A stretch of DNA of 64,000 nt, from contig CP107851.1 in NCBI GenBank assembly GCA_036013505.1, positions 8,418,001-8,482,000 of the forward strand, given 5' to 3'. Shown here in pieces: positions 44,181 through 52,949 of this stretch. A program made the position numbers and the translations under genes. Under the pieces are notes generated by a model, which was not told the origin of the DNA, made no database searches, and saw only the letters and a program-made list of their open reading frames with translations. Each line of letters begins with the position of its first letter. The stretch's first letter is position 1. The DNA is from Streptomyces sp. NBC_00510 (GTDB lineage: Bacteria > Actinomycetota > Actinomycetes > Streptomycetales > Streptomycetaceae).

Positions 44181-45218
44181 GTGGACGTCCAGGCTTGCGC
44201 GGTGATTCCCGTGCTGTCCCCTGGCTTTCTGAGCTGGGACGAGGTGGACCCCACCCGTCATCCCTTCGACAGTGCGTCGGCAGCGCAGGTGGTGCGCTCG
44301 CTCGGGCCGGCCGGGCGTGTGCCCCGCCGCCCTGACGTTGCTGTGGCCGACCCGGCAACGAGTGCCTGGAGCCACGGCGAGGGCAAACTCTGGGCCGACG
44401 CCATGTCGCATGCCCTCGTGGAGCGCTATGGCCGCTGGGCCGTGGGCTGGCGCTGGGCGCACGACGAGGGCGACTTCGACGGCGGGCCGGTCGGGAACTG
44501 GTGCTGCCCCCGTGACTCGATCACCACCCCGGAGGAGACGCTCGCCCGGGTTGTCGCGGCGCTGTGCGAGTGGCGCGGATGGCTGGAGAGTCTCGCCGGG
44601 TGGTTCGAGGCATACCCGTTGAAGGCGCCGGACGGCGTCACCGACGGCCCGGTCGTTCCCGCCCGCGACGGCGCGGCGGAGGACATCCGCGCCTTCGACG
44701 GCGCTGTGGACGCCACGAGGGCGGATGGCCTGCTCGCCGCCCTGGAACAATTGCGGGCCGACGCGGCACGCGGTGCTTCACTCAATTTCGAACTACTGCA
44801 GGGTTGGCAGCAGCACGTCCTGGACACAGCGCAGCCGCCACCGTTCCGAACCCTGCCCGCCTTCGCCAAGGGCGGCCGGGAACGCTACGGCATCGGCCCG
44901 GGCACCCGCGACCGCCTCGACGCCTGCCTGACCGAGAGCGCAGCCGGCGGCGAGCAGCCTCTGCCCCTGACCGCCCGAGCCGCCCGCGCCCATCTCGACG
45001 TCTGCTTCTTCCATCCCTTCGACGACGGCAACGCCCGGTCCGCGTTCCTCGCCCTCGTCTTCGTACTCGCTCGCGAGGGCGTCGCGTTGAACGGGGTCAG
45101 CTTGCTGCGTCGCATCGCCTTCCAGGCCGCCGACCCCCAGGACGCACTGATGCTCGCCCGGTACATCGACGTCCACCGCGCGGATACCCGACGCAGCCTC
45201 GGCGCCCTCGGCTCCTAG
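44181..45218 (+). CDS. Fic/DOC-domain protein
   Basis: A 345-residue protein with a C-terminal Fic domain. The active-site loop is HPFDDGNAR at residues 278-286 (canonical HPFx[D/E]GNGR), so the first glycine after Asn is alanine here. The catalytic His278 and the anion-holding residues Asp282, Gly283 and Asn284 are kept, so AMP- or phosphate-transfer chemistry remains possible. An upstream helix pattern LTARAARAHLDVCFF fits the Fic core. The N-terminal ~200 residues are an unidentified Trp-rich domain. No inhibitory (S/T)xxxE(G/N) helix was identified with confidence and no small antitoxin gene is adjacent. GTG start at 44181. Confidence 0.75.
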   Translation: MDVQACAVIPVLSPGFLSWDEVDPTRHPFDSASAAQVVRSLGPAGRVPRRPDVAVADPATSAWSHGEGKLWADAMSHALVERYGRWAVGWRWAHDEGDFDGGPVGNWCCPRDSITTPEETLARVVAALCEWRGWLESLAGWFEAYPLKAPDGVTDGPVVPARDGAAEDIRAFDGAVDATRADGLLAALEQLRADAARGASLNFELLQGWQQHVLDTAQPPPFRTLPAFAKGGRERYGIGPGTRDRLDACLTESAAGGEQPLPLTARAARAHLDVCFFHPFDDGNARSAFLALVFVLAREGVALNGVSLLRRIAFQAADPQDALMLARYIDVHRADTRRSLGALGS

Positions 45219-45468
45219 GCCGGCCGGCAGAACGACACCTGGGCGTCCGGCGCCGCGCCTGGGTCTCCACCTCTCCGGGCTGGTGACCAGGATCACCTAC
45301 GCGGACCCTGTCCGAGGACACGGTCATGCTCATCGTCGTGGTCTCGGTGGTCGCCTACGGCAGGTCCAGGATGAGGCGGAAGGCACAGAGCTGAGCGACT
45401 CCGGTCAGCGATGCGTCGGGGCGACGGCCGCTGAAGCGACCGCTCATCGGCCTTGCGACACTGGTTGA
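45219..45468. other. short intergenic stretch
   Basis: About 250 bases between the Fic and DUF3253 genes with no recognised feature. Confidence 0.3.
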
Positions 45469-45741
45469 GTGCCGCACAAGGAACGGCAGACGGACCAGCG
45501 CCTGGAGCGAGCCATCCTGGAGTTGTTGGACCGTCGTGCGCCGACCGCGACGATCTGCCCTTCTGACGCCGCGCGGGCGGTCTATGAAGGGGATGACGAC
45601 GGCTGGCGCGCGCTCATGGAACCGGCCCGGCGAGCGGCCCGGCGGCTGGCCGCAGCCGGCGAGGTGGAGATTACGCAGGCCGGCCGTCCCGTCGAGGCGG
45701 CCAAGGCCCGCGGCCCCATCCGTATCCGCCGTCTCCGCTGA
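45469..45741 (+). CDS. DUF3253 protein (small winged-helix-like)
   Basis: A 90-residue protein matching DUF3253: LERAILELLDRRAPTATICP, SDAARAVYEGDDDGWRALME, PARRAARRLAAAGEVEITQA, GRPVEAAKARGPIRIR. Parts of this small winged-helix-like fold suggest nucleic-acid or protein binding, and members are often encoded near stress genes; the function is unknown. GTG start. The gene stands alone between a Fic gene and an AraC regulator. Confidence 0.8.
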   Translation: MPHKERQTDQRLERAILELLDRRAPTATICPSDAARAVYEGDDDGWRALMEPARRAARRLAAAGEVEITQAGRPVEAAKARGPIRIRRLR

Positions 45742-45897
45742 CCTGTTCGGGGCCACACCACAGAGTGTGGGTCGCCGTCTCGGGTACTCGGTGTGGGCCC
45801 CAGCCACCCCGGGTCAAGCTCCCACCGGGTCAACCCGCTGCTCGTGGTCCGGTGGTCCGTTGGTCGTATGGGGGAGGCACCCGGTTGGACGCGGTGA

Positions 45898-46863
45898 TCA
45901 GAGGGCTGTGGTGGCGGCGCTTGCCGGGGCCGGGTTGCCTTCGGTGCGGGCGGTCGCCCTGAACTGGCCCGGCGGCTGCGAGCGCGCCCGGCGGAAGGCC
46001 CGGCTGAAGGCGTAGCCGGAGGAGTAGCCGACCGAGGCGGCGATCGTGTCGAGGCTGTCGTGGGTGTCGCGCAGGCGCCGCGCGGCGAGGTCCATGCGCC
46101 AGCGGGTGAGATATGCGCCCGGCGACTCGCCGGTGGCGGTGGCGAAGCGGCGGTCGAGAGTGGCGCGCGAGACTCCGACCTCACGGGCCAGGGCGGCGGT
46201 GGTCCATGGCCTGGCGGGTTCCTCGTGGAGCTTGGTCACGGCGGCTCCCACCACCGGGTCGTCCAGAGCCCCGAGCCAGGAGGGGACGGACGTACCTCCG
46301 GAGGCGAGCCAGGACCGGAGCACCTGGACGAGCAGTACGTCCACGAGTCGGTCAAGGACCACGCCGGTGGCCGCTCGCGGAGCGGCGAGTTCGCGGCCGA
46401 GCAGGCGCACGGTGTCTTGGGCCAGCCCGTCCGGGTCGTCGCCCGCGCGCAGGTGGACCACGTCGGGCAGCAGAGTGAGCACCTGCGTCGAGACCGTCCG
46501 ATCATGGTCGTAGTCGGCGCACAGGATGCGGGCACGTACCGGTCCGGTGCCGATCGACACGGTTCCGGAGCCGGTGAGATGCCAGTCGTCGAACGTGCGG
46601 GGCCCCGTGCGGGTCACTGCTGCCGGGTCGCTGCCGAGTGCGTGCGCGGCCCCGCCGGGCAGGAGGACGACGTCACCCGGCATCAGTTGCAGGGGCGGGC
46701 CGTCGGGCAGACCCACCCAGACCGTTCCCCCGGTGACCGCGTGAAGCGACGCGCGCGGCGTCGCGGAGGTCCACCACCAGCCCCAGTCCTCGCCGGCCTC
46801 GATGCGCGCACCGACAGCTCCCCGAACATCCGACAGGGCCAGTACCTCGGCGAGCAGATCCAT
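45898..46863 (-). CDS. AraC-family transcriptional regulator with cupin-type sensor
   Basis: A 321-residue regulator. The N-terminal AraC-binding (cupin_6-like) domain has DWGWWWTSATPRASLHAVTG, LQLMPGDVVLLPGGAAHALG. The C-terminal AraC HTH has WTTAALAREVGVSRATLDRR and LDTIAASVGYSSGYAFSRAF, two helix-turn-helix units in order. It diverges from a short-chain dehydrogenase at 46959 with 95 bases between starts, and very likely controls it. The layout (regulator of a cupin_6 AraC opposite an SDR) recurs in Streptomyces, where the regulator usually responds to a small aldehyde or ketone. The ATG is at 46863. Confidence 0.9.
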   Translation of the reverse strand: MDLLAEVLALSDVRGAVGARIEAGEDWGWWWTSATPRASLHAVTGGTVWVGLPDGPPLQLMPGDVVLLPGGAAHALGSDPAAVTRTGPRTFDDWHLTGSGTVSIGTGPVRARILCADYDHDRTVSTQVLTLLPDVVHLRAGDDPDGLAQDTVRLLGRELAAPRAATGVVLDRLVDVLLVQVLRSWLASGGTSVPSWLGALDDPVVGAAVTKLHEEPARPWTTAALAREVGVSRATLDRRFATATGESPGAYLTRWRMDLAARRLRDTHDSLDTIAASVGYSSGYAFSRAFRRARSQPPGQFRATARTEGNPAPASAATTAL

Positions 46864-46958
46864 GAATGCAGTCTACTCGAGTGCAGTGAGGCAAACAGAC
46901 ATGTTCTTGCGCTATTGAGCCATCGTTCCACTCAGGGTCTGCGTCATACGGTGAGGCC

Positions 46959-47699
46959 ATGAAGATTTCGGGAAGCACTGTACTGATCACCGGGGCCTCT
47001 CGCGGGCTCGGCCGTCACTTCGCCGAGGAACTCCTCGCGCGCGGTGCCAAGGTGTACGCGACCGCACGTGACCCCGAGCGCGTGGACATCGCGGGCGCCG
47101 AGCGCCTGCGCCTCGACCTCCTCGACCCCGCCTCCGTCACCGCTGCGGCCGCAGCCGCATCGGACGTCACGCTGCTGATCAACAACGCTGCCATCAGCCT
47201 CTACCAGGACCTCGTCACCGGTGACCTGGACAAGATCCGTCGCGAGCTGGACACCTCCTTCTACGGCACCCTGTCGGTCGTGCGTGCCTTCGCCCCGGTG
47301 CTCGCCGCGAACGGCGGCGGCGCGATCCTGAACGTTCTCTCGCGTCTGTCGTGGCTCTCCTACCCGGGGGCCAACTCCTACGCGGTCGCCAAGGCGGCCG
47401 CCTGGAGCCTGACCAACGGCGTCCGCCTGGAGCTGGCGGGGCAGGGCACCCAGGTCACCGGCCTGCTGATGAGCTCGACCGACACGGACATGATGAGCGG
47501 GTGGGACATCCCGAAGAACGACCCCGCCGATGTCGTGCGCCAAGCCCTGGACGGACTCGAGGCCGGCGAGCTGGAAGTCCTCGCGGACGAGGACACCCGC
47601 TTGGCGAAGGCGGCGCTCAGCGCAGACCCGGGCGAGACGTACGGCGCGCTCCTCACACAGTCAGGAACTCATGGTGACCGGGAGGGCGCCCGGCAGTGA
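46959..47699 (+). CDS. short-chain dehydrogenase/reductase (SDR)
   Basis: A 246-residue classical SDR. The cofactor motif TGASRGLG is at residues 11-18, NNAA (LLINNAAIS) follows, and the catalytic Ser-Tyr-Lys set is in LSRLSWLSYPGANSYAVAKAA (Tyr-xxx-Lys in SYAVAK). The Arg in ATARDPERV after the second strand suggests NADP preference. The reaction should be the reversible oxidation of an alcohol to a ketone or aldehyde. It is divergent from the AraC regulator and shares its upstream region, indicating control by that regulator. A strong hairpin at 47766 terminates it. Confidence 0.9.
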   Translation: MKISGSTVLITGASRGLGRHFAEELLARGAKVYATARDPERVDIAGAERLRLDLLDPASVTAAAAAASDVTLLINNAAISLYQDLVTGDLDKIRRELDTSFYGTLSVVRAFAPVLAANGGGAILNVLSRLSWLSYPGANSYAVAKAAAWSLTNGVRLELAGQGTQVTGLLMSSTDTDMMSGWDIPKNDPADVVRQALDGLEAGELEVLADEDTRLAKAALSADPGETYGALLTQSGTHGDREGARQ

Positions 47700-47765
47700 G
47701 ACGGAGGAAGTGACGCGTCGGGGGAGGCCCCACCGCCTGTGGGCTGCGCGGTGAAACGAACTGTC

Positions 47766-47799
47766 GGTTGGCCTCTCCGCGCGGGCGGAGGGGCCAACC
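47766..47799. terminator. bidirectional hairpin terminator
   Basis: GGTTGGCCTCTCCGC (47766-47780) pairs with GCGGAGGGGCCAACC (47785-47799), one T-G wobble, 4-base loop. It lies between the convergent SDR gene and the TauD-type gene. Confidence 0.75.
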
Positions 47800-47850
47800 G
47801 CTCAGGCGGGCACGGTCGATGCGGAGCGAACGCTACGGCTCACCCGCGTA

Positions 47851-48741
47851 TCAGGCGACCGACGTGTAGTGCGAGGCGTCGCCCTTGATCGAGTAGCTCG
47901 CCTTGCCCTCGACGCCTACCGGCACCTCTCCGGCGACCGTCACGCGGTGCAGGCGGCGCGGCAGACCGTCGTAGTTGTCGATGGCGTAGTGCTGGGTGAT
48001 CCGGTTGTCGAACAGGACGAGCTGGTTCGGGGACCAGCGCCAGCGCAGGATGTTCTCCGGCCGGGTGACGTACGCCTGGAGCAGGTCGAGGATCCGGCGG
48101 GACTCCGGCACCGACAGGCCGACGATCCGCTGCGCGAACCCGCCGATGAACAGGCCGCGATCACCGGTCAGCGGATGCACCCGGACGACCGGGTGGGCGG
48201 TCCGGTAGCCGATGGAGGTGAACTGGGCGCGCTGCTCGGCCTTCTCCTCGTCGATCTCCTCGTCGGGCAGCGCGTAGTCGTAGTCGTTGGTGTGCTCGGC
48301 CCACAGGGTGTCGGCGAGCAGCCGCAGCGGTTCGGGCAGTTGGCGGTACGCGGCGGCCGCGTTGGCGATGAGGGTCTCGCCGCCGTATGGCGGGACGGTG
48401 ATGCTGCGCAGGGTGCTGGCCTGCGGCGGGTTGAGGACGAAGGTGACGTCGGTGTGCCAGTGGTTGGCGCGGCCGCGTTCGCTGTCCACGGGGAGCACGT
48501 TCGGTGCTTCGTTCACCGAGGGCACGGTGGGGTGGGCGGTGGTGAGGTCGCCGAAGTGGCGGGCGAAGGCCTGCTGGCCGTCGTCGTCGAGGTCGACGCC
48601 GTCGAAGACCAGTGCCTTGTGCTCGTTGAGGGCGGCACGCAGTGCGGTGACGGTGTCGTCGTCGAGGGGCTTGGCGATGTCGACGCCGGACACCTGGGCG
48701 CCGATGTGGGCGGTGACCTTGCGGATCTCGATCTCGGGCAT
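47851..48741 (-). CDS. TauD/TfdA-family alpha-ketoglutarate-dependent dioxygenase
   Basis: A 296-residue non-haem iron dioxygenase. The iron ligands are the HxD pair in NHWHTDVTF and the distal His in RRLHRVTV; an Arg of LHRVTVAG is the likely 2-oxoglutarate anchor. The N-terminal VSGVDIAKPLDDDTVTALRA block is the signature of TauD-like proteins. These enzymes hydroxylate the carbon next to the sulfonate or sulfate group and release sulfite or sulfate, so it would desulfonate an alkylsulfonate or sulfate ester. It is the last gene of the sulfur operon, 18 bases after the monooxygenase gene. The ATG is at 48741. Confidence 0.9.
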   Translation of the reverse strand: MPEIEIRKVTAHIGAQVSGVDIAKPLDDDTVTALRAALNEHKALVFDGVDLDDDGQQAFARHFGDLTTAHPTVPSVNEAPNVLPVDSERGRANHWHTDVTFVLNPPQASTLRSITVPPYGGETLIANAAAAYRQLPEPLRLLADTLWAEHTNDYDYALPDEEIDEEKAEQRAQFTSIGYRTAHPVVRVHPLTGDRGLFIGGFAQRIVGLSVPESRRILDLLQAYVTRPENILRWRWSPNQLVLFDNRITQHYAIDNYDGLPRRLHRVTVAGEVPVGVEGKASYSIKGDASHYTSVA

Positions 48742-48759
48742 GGGCGCGTCCTTCCGGGT

Positions 48760-50094
48760 TCAGACGAGAGCGGCGGTGTGCTGGTTGGCGGGATGCGGGA
48801 GGCCGTAGCGCTGCCGCAGGGTCTGCCGCGGGCCGTACTCGGTGCGCAGCAGGCCGCGGGAGCGCAGGATCGGCACGACGTGGTCGACGAAGAGAGCGAG
48901 GCCGGACGGCAGGACGGCGGGCATGATGTTGAAGCCGTCGGCGGCTCCCAGCCGGAACCACTTCTCGATCGTGTCGGCGACCTGCTCGGGCGTGCCGGTG
49001 AAGGTCAGATGGCCGCGGCCGCCGCCGAGGCGGGCGATGAGGTCCCGAACGGTGAGGTGCTCGCGTCGGGCGAGCTCCACGACCAAGGTGTAGCGGCTCT
49101 TGGCCCCTTCGATGGCGCTTTCCGGCGGCAGGTCGGAGGGCAGCCGGGCGTCGAGTTCGAGGACGCCCGGTTTGAGGTGCAGGAGGTGTTCCAGACGCTT
49201 CAGGCCGTGTTCGTGGACGATGTGGTCCTCGAGGTCCTGCTCGTGGGCGCGTGCCTCGGTCTCGGTGGAGCCGATGACCGGGACGATGCCGGGCAGGACC
49301 TTGATGTGGTCGGGGTCGCGGCCGACCGCGCCCGACCGGTCCTTGAGGTCGGCGTAGAAGGCCTGTGCGTCCGCCAGTGTCTGCTGGGCGGTGAAGACCG
49401 CCTCGGCGTACCGGGCCGCGAACCGCTTGCCGTCCTGCGACGAGCCCGCTTGCACCAGGAGCGGGTAACCCTGCGGGCTGCGGGGGACGTTGAGAGCGCC
49501 TTCGACGCTGAAGTACCTCCCCTTGTGGCGCGGCGGATGGATCTTGCGCTCGTCGCCCCAGACTCCCGCCGCCTTGTCCGCGACGATCAGGTCGTCCTCC
49601 CAGCTGTCCCAGAGCTTGAGCGCGACGTCCAGGAACTCCGCGGCGCGCTCGTAGCGGTCGGCGTGGGCGGGCTCGTCGTCGAGCCCGAAGTTGCGGGCGG
49701 CCTCGACGCCGGCGGTGGTGACGATGTTCCAGCCCGCGCGGCCGCCGCTGACGTGGTCCAGGGAGGCGAAACGGCGGGCGAGGTTGTAGGGGGAGTTGTA
49801 CGACGTGGAGGCGGTGGCGATCAGCCCGATGTGCTCGGTGGCCGTGGCCAGGGCGGTGAGCAGGGTGAGGGGTTCCAGAGCACCGGAGGGGCGCTGGCCG
49901 ACTTCGCTGAACAGGACCGGGCCGTCCGCGAGGAAGATCGAGTCGAAGGTGCCGCGTTCCGCGATGCGCGCGAGGTTGCGGTAGTGGTCCAGGTCGACGC
50001 TCGCGTACGGGTCGCTCTCGGGCAGACGCCAGGACGCCTCATGGTGGCCGGTGTTCATCAGGAAGGCGTTGAGGTGTAGTTGGCGCCCGGTCAC
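48760..50094 (-). CDS. FMN-dependent monooxygenase, NtaA/SnaA/DszA (LLM) family
   Basis: A 444-residue luciferase-like flavin monooxygenase of the NtaA/SnaA/DszA/SoxA subgroup. Visible blocks are MTGRQLHLNAFLMNTGHHEA, GTFDSIFLADGPVLFSEVGQ, ASTSYNSPYNLARRFASLDH, GGRAGWNIVTT, and PRSPQGYPLLVQAGSSQDGK. These enzymes use reduced flavin and oxygen to oxidise C-N or C-S bonds in compounds such as nitrilotriacetate, EDTA or dibenzothiophene sulfone. In this context desulfurisation of an organosulfur compound is likely. Its GTG overlaps the ATPase stop by 4 bases (GTGA). A flavin reductase gene is absent from the operon, so reduced FMN must come from elsewhere. Confidence 0.9.
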   Translation of the reverse strand: MTGRQLHLNAFLMNTGHHEASWRLPESDPYASVDLDHYRNLARIAERGTFDSIFLADGPVLFSEVGQRPSGALEPLTLLTALATATEHIGLIATASTSYNSPYNLARRFASLDHVSGGRAGWNIVTTAGVEAARNFGLDDEPAHADRYERAAEFLDVALKLWDSWEDDLIVADKAAGVWGDERKIHPPRHKGRYFSVEGALNVPRSPQGYPLLVQAGSSQDGKRFAARYAEAVFTAQQTLADAQAFYADLKDRSGAVGRDPDHIKVLPGIVPVIGSTETEARAHEQDLEDHIVHEHGLKRLEHLLHLKPGVLELDARLPSDLPPESAIEGAKSRYTLVVELARREHLTVRDLIARLGGGRGHLTFTGTPEQVADTIEKWFRLGAADGFNIMPAVLPSGLALFVDHVVPILRSRGLLRTEYGPRQTLRQRYGLPHPANQHTAALV

Positions 50095-50870
50095 TGGTGT
50101 TCCTCCCCGAGGTTCGGGTGCTCTTGGTGGTGGCGGTGCTCGGTGACGCCGAGGGCGGTGAGCAGGCGCTCGCGGTATTCGGCCAGGAGCGGGTCGCGGT
50201 GCGAGCGCGGGTGCGGGCGCTCGATGGCCAGATCCAGGCCGATGCGCCCCCGGTCGAGCACGAGCACCCGGTCGGCCAGAACGAGGGCCTCGTCCACGTC
50301 GTGGGTGACGAGCAGTACGGAGGGCCGGTGGCGTTCCCACAACGCGCGCAGCAGTGCGTGCATCCGGATCCGGGTGAGCGCGTCCAGGGCGCCGAAGGGC
50401 TCGTCGGCGAGCAGCAGCTCGGGGTCGCGGACCAGGGAGCGGGCCAGCGCGGCGCGCTGTGCCTCACCGCCGGACAGTTCGTTGGGCCAGGCCCGTTCGC
50501 GGCCGGCCAGACCCACCTCGGCGAGGGCGGCGCGGCCGCGTTCGGTGGCTTCCTTGCCGTCCGTCCCCAGCAGCGCGTTGTCGAGCACGCGGCGCCAGGG
50601 CAGCAGCCGGGAGTCCTGGAAGACGACGGAGACCCTTTCCGGGGCGGTCAGTTCGCCGCTGCCGACGACGTGGTGGTCGAGCCCGGCGATGGCCCGGAGC
50701 AGGGTGCTCTTGCCGGAGCCGCTGTGGCCGAGCAGGGCCGTGAACTGTCCGGCCGGGATGGAGAGATCGATGCCGTCGAGGACGGTACGGCCGTCGAAGG
50801 AGCGGGTCAGCCCGGTGAGCCGGACCGCCGCGGCCTCGACATCGGTCAGTTGCTCAGCGTGCGTCGCCAC
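50091..50870 (-). CDS. ABC transporter ATPase, nitrate/sulfonate/taurine type
   Basis: A 259-residue ABC ATPase. Walker A GHSGSGKSTL, Q-loop VVFQDSRLLPW, signature LSGGEAQRAALARSL, Walker B LLLADEPFGAL, H-loop LLVTHDVDEA. The VFQDSRLLPW stretch is characteristic of SsuB/TauB-class ATPases that energise alkanesulfonate and taurine import. GTG start at 50870, overlapping the permease end by 25 bases. The neighbours complete one importer: binding protein (51700), permease (50846) and this ATPase. Confidence 0.93.
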   Translation of the reverse strand: MATHAEQLTDVEAAAVRLTGLTRSFDGRTVLDGIDLSIPAGQFTALLGHSGSGKSTLLRAIAGLDHHVVGSGELTAPERVSVVFQDSRLLPWRRVLDNALLGTDGKEATERGRAALAEVGLAGRERAWPNELSGGEAQRAALARSLVRDPELLLADEPFGALDALTRIRMHALLRALWERHRPSVLLVTHDVDEALVLADRVLVLDRGRIGLDLAIERPHPRSHRDPLLAEYRERLLTALGVTEHRHHQEHPNLGEEHQ

Positions 50871-51694
50871 GACAGCACCCTCCGTTCGATGAGGCGGACC
50901 GTGCTGTCGGAGACCAGGCCGAAGACGCCGTAGATCAGCAGGCCGACGAGGATGGTGTCGGTGCGTCCGTAGTTCTGGGCCTGGAACATCATGTATCCGA
51001 GGCCGCTGGTGGCGTTGATCTGCTCCAGGACGACCAGGGAGAGCCAGGACCCGGTCACTCCGAGCCGCAGGCCGACGAAGAAGCCGGGCAGCGCGCCGGG
51101 GATGACGATCTGCCGGATGAAGGCGATCCGGGACAGGCCCTGGACCTCGGCGAGTTCGACGTAACGGTGGTCGATGCCGGACAGTGCCGCGTGCAGGTTC
51201 AGGTAGATCGGGATGTAGACGACGATCGCGATGATGGCGATCTTGAAGGTCTCACCGATGCCGAGCCACAGGATGAACAGCGGGATCAGACCGAGGGTCG
51301 GGATCGCACGGTTCAGCTGCACCGAACCGTCGATCAGGGCCTCGCCGACCCGGCTGAGCCCGGCCGCCAGGGCGAGGACCACGCCGGCGGTCAGCCCGAG
51401 GGCGAACCCGTATCCGGCGCGTTCCAGCGACGTGAGCACGTCGGTGGGCAGCGTCCCGTCGGTCCACAGCCGGCCGGCGGTGCGCAGCACCGTCCAGGGG
51501 GCCGGGATCGCGCCCGGGTCGAGCTGACCGGCGGCGGACGCGGCGGCCCACAGGGCGACGAACAGGCCCGGGCCGACGAGTCGGGAGGCGGGCAGCCGTT
51601 TGCCGGGCGCAAGGCGGCGGGATTTGGTGCGACGTACCGCGGGAGCCTTCGTCGCGGGCTGGGTCACCACGGGTGCCGTCTCGGTGGCGGTCAT
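50846..51694 (-). CDS. ABC transporter permease, nitrate/sulfonate/taurine type
   Basis: A 282-residue BPD-type inner-membrane permease with six membrane segments after a basic N-terminus of ~35 residues. The EAA-type loop is HRYVELAEVQGLSRIAFIRQ with IVIPGALPGFFVGLRLGV, the cytoplasmic contact with the ATPase. The EAA-like motif placement matches SsuC/TauC permeases. The ATG at 51694 is chosen because GGAGG is 8 bases upstream; it partly overlaps the preceding binding-protein stop region by position (6 bases downstream of it). Confidence 0.92.
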   Translation of the reverse strand: MTATETAPVVTQPATKAPAVRRTKSRRLAPGKRLPASRLVGPGLFVALWAAASAAGQLDPGAIPAPWTVLRTAGRLWTDGTLPTDVLTSLERAGYGFALGLTAGVVLALAAGLSRVGEALIDGSVQLNRAIPTLGLIPLFILWLGIGETFKIAIIAIVVYIPIYLNLHAALSGIDHRYVELAEVQGLSRIAFIRQIVIPGALPGFFVGLRLGVTGSWLSLVVLEQINATSGLGYMMFQAQNYGRTDTILVGLLIYGVFGLVSDSTVRLIERRVLSWRRTLSN

Positions 51695-51699
51695 GGTCA

Positions 51700-52773
51700 T
51701 CACCTCCGGTACTCGGCAGGGACGGCCTTCGCCGCGATGCCCTCGAAGCGCCGGTCGAACAGCGAGTCGACGTCGAACCCCTTCACGAAGCCGCCCTCGG
51801 CCAGCAGGTCCGCGGTCTCCTGCTCCCACTTCACCGCCTCGTCCCAGCTCGGCGGGAACAGCGGCTTGTTGGTGAGCGCGGTGATCGACCGGGCCTGCAC
51901 GAGGGTGAGGTTCTGGGTCTTGACGTAGAACTCCCGGTTCCAGGCGTCCGGGTGCTCGTACGCCCACACCTGGCCCTTCGCCCAGCGCGGGATGTACGCG
52001 GCGACCGCGGCGGCCTTCGCGGGGTCGGCCAGCACGGAGGAGGGCGCCCACAGCAGGTTGAGGAGGTCCACGACGTCGGTGGCGATGGTTCGCGCGCCCT
52101 TGGAGCCGTACTGCTGGATGTAGGCGGGGGCCTGCTGGTTGGCCAGCGGGGCGATGTCGACCTGGCCCGCCTGGAGCGCGGTGAGGAACTGGTTGCTGGT
52201 CAGCGGCACCAGGTTCACCTCGTCGTACTTCAGCCCGGCCTTCTTCAGGGCGCGCAGCAGGACGACGCCCTGCGCCTGCCCCTGAGAGAAGGCCAGCTTC
52301 TTCCCCCGAAAGCCCTGGACGTCCTGGATGTCGCTGCCGGGCTTGGTGGCGAAGGCATAGGTGGGCTTGCGGGTGATGTTGATCGCGACGATCTTCGCGT
52401 CGTAGCCCTGGAAATGCGCCTGGATCGGCGGGATCCCGGCGTTGTTGGCGAGGTCCAGGGACTTGGCGCGGAAGGCGTTGATGACATCGGGACCGGCCCC
52501 GATGTTCAGCCAGTCGGCGACGGTGAAGGGCAGGTCGGCCAGGCCCGCCAGCTTGAACTGGAGCTGCTGGACGCCCTGGTAGGAGGCGATCTTCAGGCTC
52601 GTCCCGGAGGGCACCTGGGAAGCCAGCGGTGCGGACGCGGCCCCCTTGGACCGGGCGACGTCGGCGCTGGCTCCCGCGCAGCCGGCGAGCCCGGCAGCGG
52701 CGGCGACGCCGAGCAGGGAGGACAGGAACAGCCGCCGGTCGACGCCGGATGGGGAGGGGGACAAAGGTGGCAT
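51700..52773 (-). CDS. ABC transporter substrate-binding lipoprotein, sulfonate type
   Basis: A 357-residue SsuA/TauA-like periplasmic-type binding protein. The signal is twin-arginine-like: DRRLFLSSLLGVAAAAGL, then the lipobox LAGC. The body has the family NMT1/SsuA pattern: IASYQGVQQLQFKLAG, GPDVINAFRAKSLDLANNAG, DVQGFRGKKLAFSQGQAQGV, LTSNQFLTALQAGQVDIAPL. It would capture an aliphatic or aromatic sulfonate, or a related anion, outside the membrane. The ATG at 52773 follows GGAG; an alternative is 52794. Upstream lies a leader-like frame (52950-53102). Confidence 0.9.
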   Translation of the reverse strand: MPPLSPSPSGVDRRLFLSSLLGVAAAAGLAGCAGASADVARSKGAASAPLASQVPSGTSLKIASYQGVQQLQFKLAGLADLPFTVADWLNIGAGPDVINAFRAKSLDLANNAGIPPIQAHFQGYDAKIVAINITRKPTYAFATKPGSDIQDVQGFRGKKLAFSQGQAQGVVLLRALKKAGLKYDEVNLVPLTSNQFLTALQAGQVDIAPLANQQAPAYIQQYGSKGARTIATDVVDLLNLLWAPSSVLADPAKAAAVAAYIPRWAKGQVWAYEHPDAWNREFYVKTQNLTLVQARSITALTNKPLFPPSWDEAVKWEQETADLLAEGGFVKGFDVDSLFDRRFEGIAAKAVPAEYRR

Positions 52774-52949
52774 GGGAGCACTCCGGGAGTTCATGGGACG
52801 GGAAACGCGCGTGTTTCCGGGCAGGGCGAAGCCAGGAAGGGAAATCGCGCGCAGAAACAGGCACACGCCGAAGGCGCGGCAAAAAGAAGGAAGTACGGCG
52901 TCGTCAGCGCGTCAACGTCAATGCCTCAACGCGGCAACGCGTCAACAAC

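Noticed and set aside
43347..44750. 467-codon minus-strand frame
   Set aside because: Crosses the lipoprotein and Fic genes in antisense, with no domain content.
47869..50079. 736-codon plus-strand frame opposite the dioxygenase and monooxygenase genes
   Set aside because: Antisense shadow across two well-defined genes; no family resemblance.
50846..52882. One long 678-codon minus frame spanning permease and binding-protein regions
   Set aside because: Only its last 282 codons (the permease) are real. The first part is a wrong-frame reading of the binding-protein gene, which has its own start and stop.
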